A DNA stretch of 9,351 nucleotides from Nitrospirae bacterium RIFCSPLOW2_12_42_9 (lineage in GTDB: Bacteria > Nitrospirota > 9FT-COMBO-42-15 > HDB-SIOI813): assembly GCA_001805205.1 (NCBI GenBank), contig MHER01000198.1:7027-16377 (forward strand), written 5' to 3'. This document shows positions 6,343-9,351 of this stretch, in pieces (the first letter of the stretch is position 1; each line of letters starts with the position of its first letter). A model generated the notes under the pieces. That model searched no databases, was not told where the DNA came from, and saw nothing but the letters and a program-made list of their open reading frames with translations. The position numbers were made by a program, and so were the translations under genes.

Positions 6343-8255
6343 AGTCTCAGGTTTCGTAATAGTCCCCTCAGTGGTTTTTCATTCTTAATACTTAAAAATG
6401 ACTGGACATCCTGTGCAATCCCGGGGGCATCAAGTCCATAAATGTTATGCAATTCCTTTATTGATCCATGTTCTATAAATTTGTCAGGGAGACCTATCCT
6501 TTTTACTTTAACATCTGATAAACTATTTCTCTCAAGTGGCTCTAAAACAGCGCTTCCAAAACCGCCGGCAAGGACACCTTCTTCTACTGTTATGATATTA
6601 TGATACTTGTTGGCCAGAGATATTATAAGAGACTCATCTACAGGTTTTATAAATCTTGCGTTTATCACTGCTGCATCGATCCCTCTTTTCTTAAGGATAC
6701 CTGCTGCCTCAATAGAGGGGTAGACCATATTCCCTATTGCAATGATTGCAACATCACTCCCTTCAAATATTATCTCACCTTTGCCTATTTCAAGAAGCCT
6801 GAAATGGGATCTGAGTTCAACGCCGACACCTGTCCCCCTCGGATATCGTATGGCAGATGGGCCCTGGTAGTTTACTGACGTGTAGAGCATATGCTGCAGT
6901 TCATCCTCATCTTTTGGCGCCATTATTATTATATTTGGTAAATGCCTTAAGTAACTTATATCAAAAGTCCCGTGGTGTGTTGGTCCATCCTCTCCAACAA
7001 GACCTGCCCTGTCCATTGCAAATGTGACAGGGAGGTTCTGGAGGCAGACATCGTGGGCGATCTGGTCATACGCCCTTTGCAGGAAGGTTGAATATATGGC
7101 AACAACCGGATGGAAACCGCCGGATGCGAGTCCTGCAGCAAATGTAACACCATGTTGTTCAGCAATACCGACGTCATAAAACCTGTCAGGATATCTCTCT
7201 GAAAAAATACTCAATCCTGTTCCTTCAGGCATTGCCGCAGAGATTGTAACAATCTTTTCATTTGTTTCAGCAAGTTTTGATATTGTCTGGCCGAAGACCT
7301 TTGTATACGTGGGTATGGTGGATTTATTTAATGGTAAACCTGTCTTTATATCAAATGCCGGAACACCATGGTATGCTGCCGGGTCTCTTTCTGCAGGGGG
7401 ATAGTCTTTACCTTTTTTTGTTACAACATGCACAAGTACAGGGCCATTCAATTTCTTGATATTTTCAAGTGTAGGGAAGAGGTGATCAAACCTGTGCCCG
7501 CTAATCGGGCCTACATATTTAAAACCAAGCTCCTCGAAAAGCATTCCAGGACCCATTAGACCTTTTACGGATTCCTCTGCCTTTTTGGCGACCTTTAACA
7601 TGGGTTCTCCTATGCGGGGGATATTCTTAATCAATTGCTCGGTCTCTTTTTTTACTTTTGTGTACAGCTCACCTGTTATGACCTTGCCTAAATAAGATGA
7701 TATAGCCCCAACATTCCTTGATATGGACATCTCATTATCATTGAGGATTACAATGATGTCTTTTTTAAGGTCACCGGCATGATTAAGCCCCTCAAAAACC
7801 ATTCCTGCTGTCATTGAACCATCACCTATCACCACAATTACTTTATTTTTTCTCTTCTTTTTATCCCTGGCCTCCAACATTCCCAGAGCGGCTGAAAGGG
7901 ATGTACCTGAATGACCCATATTAAATGTGTCATACGGGCTTTCATCAGGTCTGGGGAAACCACTTATGCCGCCATGCTGTCTCAGGGTATGGAATTTATC
8001 CCTTCGTCCTGTCAGAATCTTGTGTACGTAGGCCTGATGCCCCACGTCCCAGATTATAAGGTCATCCGGTGCATCAAATATATAATGCAAAGCTATTGTT
8101 AGTTCTACTATGCCGAGGTTTGATGCGAGATGCCCCCCTGTCTTAGATACAACCTCTATAATCCTCTCCCTGATCTCTTTTGCCAGATTGGGGAGTTCTT
8201 CAAGAGGAATCTTTTTCAGGTCTTTGGGACTGTTAATAGTATCCAGATATTTCAT
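6339..8255 (-). CDS. dxs: 1-deoxy-D-xylulose-5-phosphate synthase
   Basis: A 638-residue thiamine-diphosphate enzyme that condenses pyruvate and glyceraldehyde 3-phosphate to 1-deoxy-D-xylulose 5-phosphate, the first step of the MEP isoprenoid pathway and also a precursor route to thiamine and pyridoxal. Seen in order are GGHLASNLG (40-48, His42), [14 protein letters not shown] (71-84), [15 protein letters not shown] (112-126), the ThDP/Mg motif GDGSMTAG (144-151) with NDNEMSIS (172-179), YHGVPAFD (295-302), DVGIAEQHG (361-369, catalytic Glu366), [15 protein letters not shown] (415-429), RYPRGTG (470-476) and a C-terminal [10 protein letters not shown]. The three transketolase-like domains are complete. 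The segment usually GP-I/V-DGH reads GPISGHR (249-255), an oddity described under findings. It lies 9 bases after ispA and overlaps tlyA by 4. ATG at 8253-8255 has a weak AAGAG-like site. The C-terminal tail is some 15 residues longer than the E. coli enzyme. Confidence 0.97.
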   Translation of the reverse strand: MKYLDTINSPKDLKKIPLEELPNLAKEIRERIIEVVSKTGGHLASNLGIVELTIALHYIFDAPDDLIIWDVGHQAYVHKILTGRRDKFHTLRQHGGISGFPRPDESPYDTFNMGHSGTSLSAALGMLEARDKKKRKNKVIVVIGDGSMTAGMVFEGLNHAGDLKKDIIVILNDNEMSISRNVGAISSYLGKVITGELYTKVKKETEQLIKNIPRIGEPMLKVAKKAEESVKGLMGPGMLFEELGFKYVGPISGHRFDHLFPTLENIKKLNGPVLVHVVTKKGKDYPPAERDPAAYHGVPAFDIKTGLPLNKSTIPTYTKVFGQTISKLAETNEKIVTISAAMPEGTGLSIFSERYPDRFYDVGIAEQHGVTFAAGLASGGFHPVVAIYSTFLQRAYDQIAHDVCLQNLPVTFAMDRAGLVGEDGPTHHGTFDISYLRHLPNIIIMAPKDEDELQHMLYTSVNYQGPSAIRYPRGTGVGVELRSHFRLLEIGKGEIIFEGSDVAIIAIGNMVYPSIEAAGILKKRGIDAAVINARFIKPVDESLIISLANKYHNIITVEEGVLAGGFGSAVLEPLERNSLSDVKVKRIGLPDKFIEHGSIKELHNIYGLDAPGIAQDVQSFLSIKNEKPLRGLLRNLRL

Positions 8256-8264
8256 AGTTGTCTC

Positions 8265-9182
8265 TTATCTTTTCCTCTCCACTATGTATTTTGCAATCAT
8301 CCTTAATGGGTCTGCACTTTCATCGAAGTCATTAAGGGCTTCTATAGCCCTATCTATGAGACTCTTTTCAAGGGCCTTTGACTCATCTAATCCTATCATG
8401 GCCGGATATGTATTTTTATTCTGGGCAATGTCTTTACCTATGGTCTTACCTACATCTTCTATGCTGCCTTCAACATCCAGTATATCATCAGCTATCTGGA
8501 AGGCATGACCTATATTTTCCCCATACTCTGTTAATGCGAGTAACCGGGGAGGGGCAGCGCCGCCAACAATCCCCCCGGACCTCACCGAAGCCCGTATCAG
8601 CGCACCTGTCTTTTTCATATGCATCTGTTCAAGGCTTGATATGTCTATCCTCTTACCCTGTGACTCCATATCTATTTGTTGTCCGCCAACCATACCATAA
8701 TGACCTGATGATAAGGCAATTTCGTTAATAACATGCAATGCCTTTTCCGGAGGGATATTACTTAAGACACTGATATCTGAAAGGGTTGTGAATGCGAGCG
8801 TCAGGAGTGCATCTCCTGCAAGGATTGCTGTTGCCTCACCAAAGACCTTATGATTTGTTGGTTTTCCTCTTCTCAAATCATCATTATCCATTGAAGGCAG
8901 GTCGTCGTGGATAAGTGAATATGTATGTATCATTTCAATAGCAGATGCAATATGAATTACATCGCCTATTGCCCCGCCAACTGCTTCAGCAGAAGCAATA
9001 CACAGGATAGACCTGATCCTCTTTCCTCCGGCAAAGAGGCTATAGTGCATTGATTGGTAAAGGGTGACAGGGGTTATCTCAGAAGGCCCGAGTAACCTGA
9101 GGAGATTTTCTTCTATAATCGCCTTATATTTATCGATGTATTGACTTAGGGGAATATTATTCTTCAGGCTTTTTATAATCAT
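8265..9182 (-). CDS. ispA: Polyprenyl synthetase, farnesyl/geranylgeranyl diphosphate synthase type
   Basis: A 305-residue all-helical trans-prenyltransferase that adds isopentenyl diphosphate to allylic diphosphates, giving farnesyl (or geranylgeranyl) diphosphate for quinones and undecaprenyl phosphate. Motifs are GGKRIRSIL (52-60, IPP site), the first aspartate-rich motif DDLPSMDND (93-101) with its two-residue insertion typical of bacterial type II FPP synthases, LRRGKPTNHKVFGEATAILAG (about 103-123), GGQQIDMESQGK (166-177), KTGALIRASV (191-200) and the second aspartate-rich motif DDILD (232-236) followed by a K-T-I-G-K-D segment. All catalytic aspartates are present. Chain length of the product cannot be fixed from the sequence alone, though the insertion and length favour FPP. 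The ATG at 9180-9182 lies inside the end of xseB (26-base overlap) and has no strong Shine-Dalgarno, so translational coupling is likely. dxs follows after 9 bases, so consecutive MEP/prenyl genes are co-transcribed. Confidence 0.95.
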   Translation of the reverse strand: MIIKSLKNNIPLSQYIDKYKAIIEENLLRLLGPSEITPVTLYQSMHYSLFAGGKRIRSILCIASAEAVGGAIGDVIHIASAIEMIHTYSLIHDDLPSMDNDDLRRGKPTNHKVFGEATAILAGDALLTLAFTTLSDISVLSNIPPEKALHVINEIALSSGHYGMVGGQQIDMESQGKRIDISSLEQMHMKKTGALIRASVRSGGIVGGAAPPRLLALTEYGENIGHAFQIADDILDVEGSIEDVGKTIGKDIAQNKNTYPAMIGLDESKALEKSLIDRAIEALNDFDESADPLRMIAKYIVERKR

Positions 9183-9351
9183 TATTTTCAGTTACATCAG
9201 GTAAAAAGGGTTTTAATATACTCTTTCCTTTATCTTTCATTAATATTTCCACCTTTTTTTCTGCCTCGTCTAATTTAGCCATACAAACCTGTGATAGTCT
9301 TATTCCCTCCTCAAAGATCTTCAGAGAATCCTCAAGGGGGATATCCCCCTT
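9157..9351 (-). CDS. xseB: Exodeoxyribonuclease VII small subunit, C-terminal part (cut by window end)
   Basis: The last 64 residues of a frame entering from the right edge. It reads KGDIPLEDSLKIFEEGIRLS, then QVCMAKLDEAEKKVEILM, which matches the usual XseB end: an acidic G-x-I/L-x-LE turn, a FEEGI helix and a helix ending in L-x-EAE-x-KV. XseB is the small helical subunit that, in several copies, joins XseA to make exonuclease VII, which degrades single-stranded DNA into oligonucleotides. After the family core there is a roughly 25-residue tail (K39 onward, with SILKPFLPDVTENNDY) longer than the core needs. The stop TAA is at 9157-9159 and overlaps the start of ispA by 26 bases. The start codon and N-terminus lie outside the window, and xseA is probably further right. 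Confidence 0.88.
   Translation of the reverse strand, partial: KGDIPLEDSLKIFEEGIRLSQVCMAKLDEAEKKVEILMKDKGKSILKPFLPDVTENNDYKKPEE

Noticed and set aside
8110..8508. A 132-codon + strand frame opposite dxs and ispA
   Set aside because: Opposite conserved catalytic regions of two enzymes; serine/leucine-rich low-information protein, so a shadow.
1..9351. CRISPR array, tRNA or rRNA gene, transposase, toxin-antitoxin or defence genes
   Set aside because: No regularly spaced repeats, cloverleaf, rRNA core sequence or matching protein motifs were seen; every long stretch is explained by housekeeping or nucleotide-sugar genes.

Overview
The window looks like an ordinary chromosomal stretch from a Gram-negative bacterium. 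It has moderate GC, many ATA isoleucine and AGG/AGA arginine codons, a lipoprotein with a signal peptide, and the gene order xseB-ispA-dxs-tlyA. That order, with a GlcD-type FAD oxidase and clustered nucleotide-sugar genes, suggests Nitrospirota or a deltaproteobacterium-like lineage. This is inferred from gene content and codon style only; no rRNA or other phylogenetic marker is present.

Layout. On the + strand (about 33-2317) lie a GlcD-like FAD-linked oxidase, an overlapping 59-residue protein (1400-1579) with a predicted small Sm/SH3-like beta-barrel pattern, and a lipoprotein of unrecognised family. This block meets a long - strand block tail to tail, with only 13 bases between the stop codons and no visible terminator hairpin. 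The - strand block, read from right to left, is xseB (cut by the window end), ispA, dxs, tlyA, a palindromic repeat, a UDP-glucuronate 4-epimerase-like gene, a UDP-glucose 6-dehydrogenase and a GalE-like epimerase. Junctions within it are a 26-base overlap, 9 bases, a 4-base overlap, 62 bases (the repeat), 8 bases and 3 bases. This is compatible with one transcript, although the repeat may divide it functionally.

How the genes fit together. Dxs commits pyruvate and glyceraldehyde 3-phosphate to the MEP isoprenoid pathway, and IspA makes allylic prenyl diphosphates from its products. TlyA is an rRNA 2'-O-methyltransferase and XseB is the small subunit of exonuclease VII; both commonly travel with these genes. 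The three downstream genes make a small sugar-nucleotide module: UDP-glucose to UDP-glucuronate (Ugd), probably on to UDP-galacturonate, plus a GalE-like C4 epimerase. It presumably feeds surface polysaccharide or LPS synthesis. Prenyl carriers and sugar nucleotides meet in glycan assembly, but that link is inference.

I find no CRISPR array, tRNA, rRNA, insertion sequence, phage gene or defence island. No gap without a gene exceeds about 62 bases. The features most worth a second look are the palindromic repeat whose outer stem runs into the ribosome binding site of the sugar operon, and the tiny Sm-like protein at 1400-1579.
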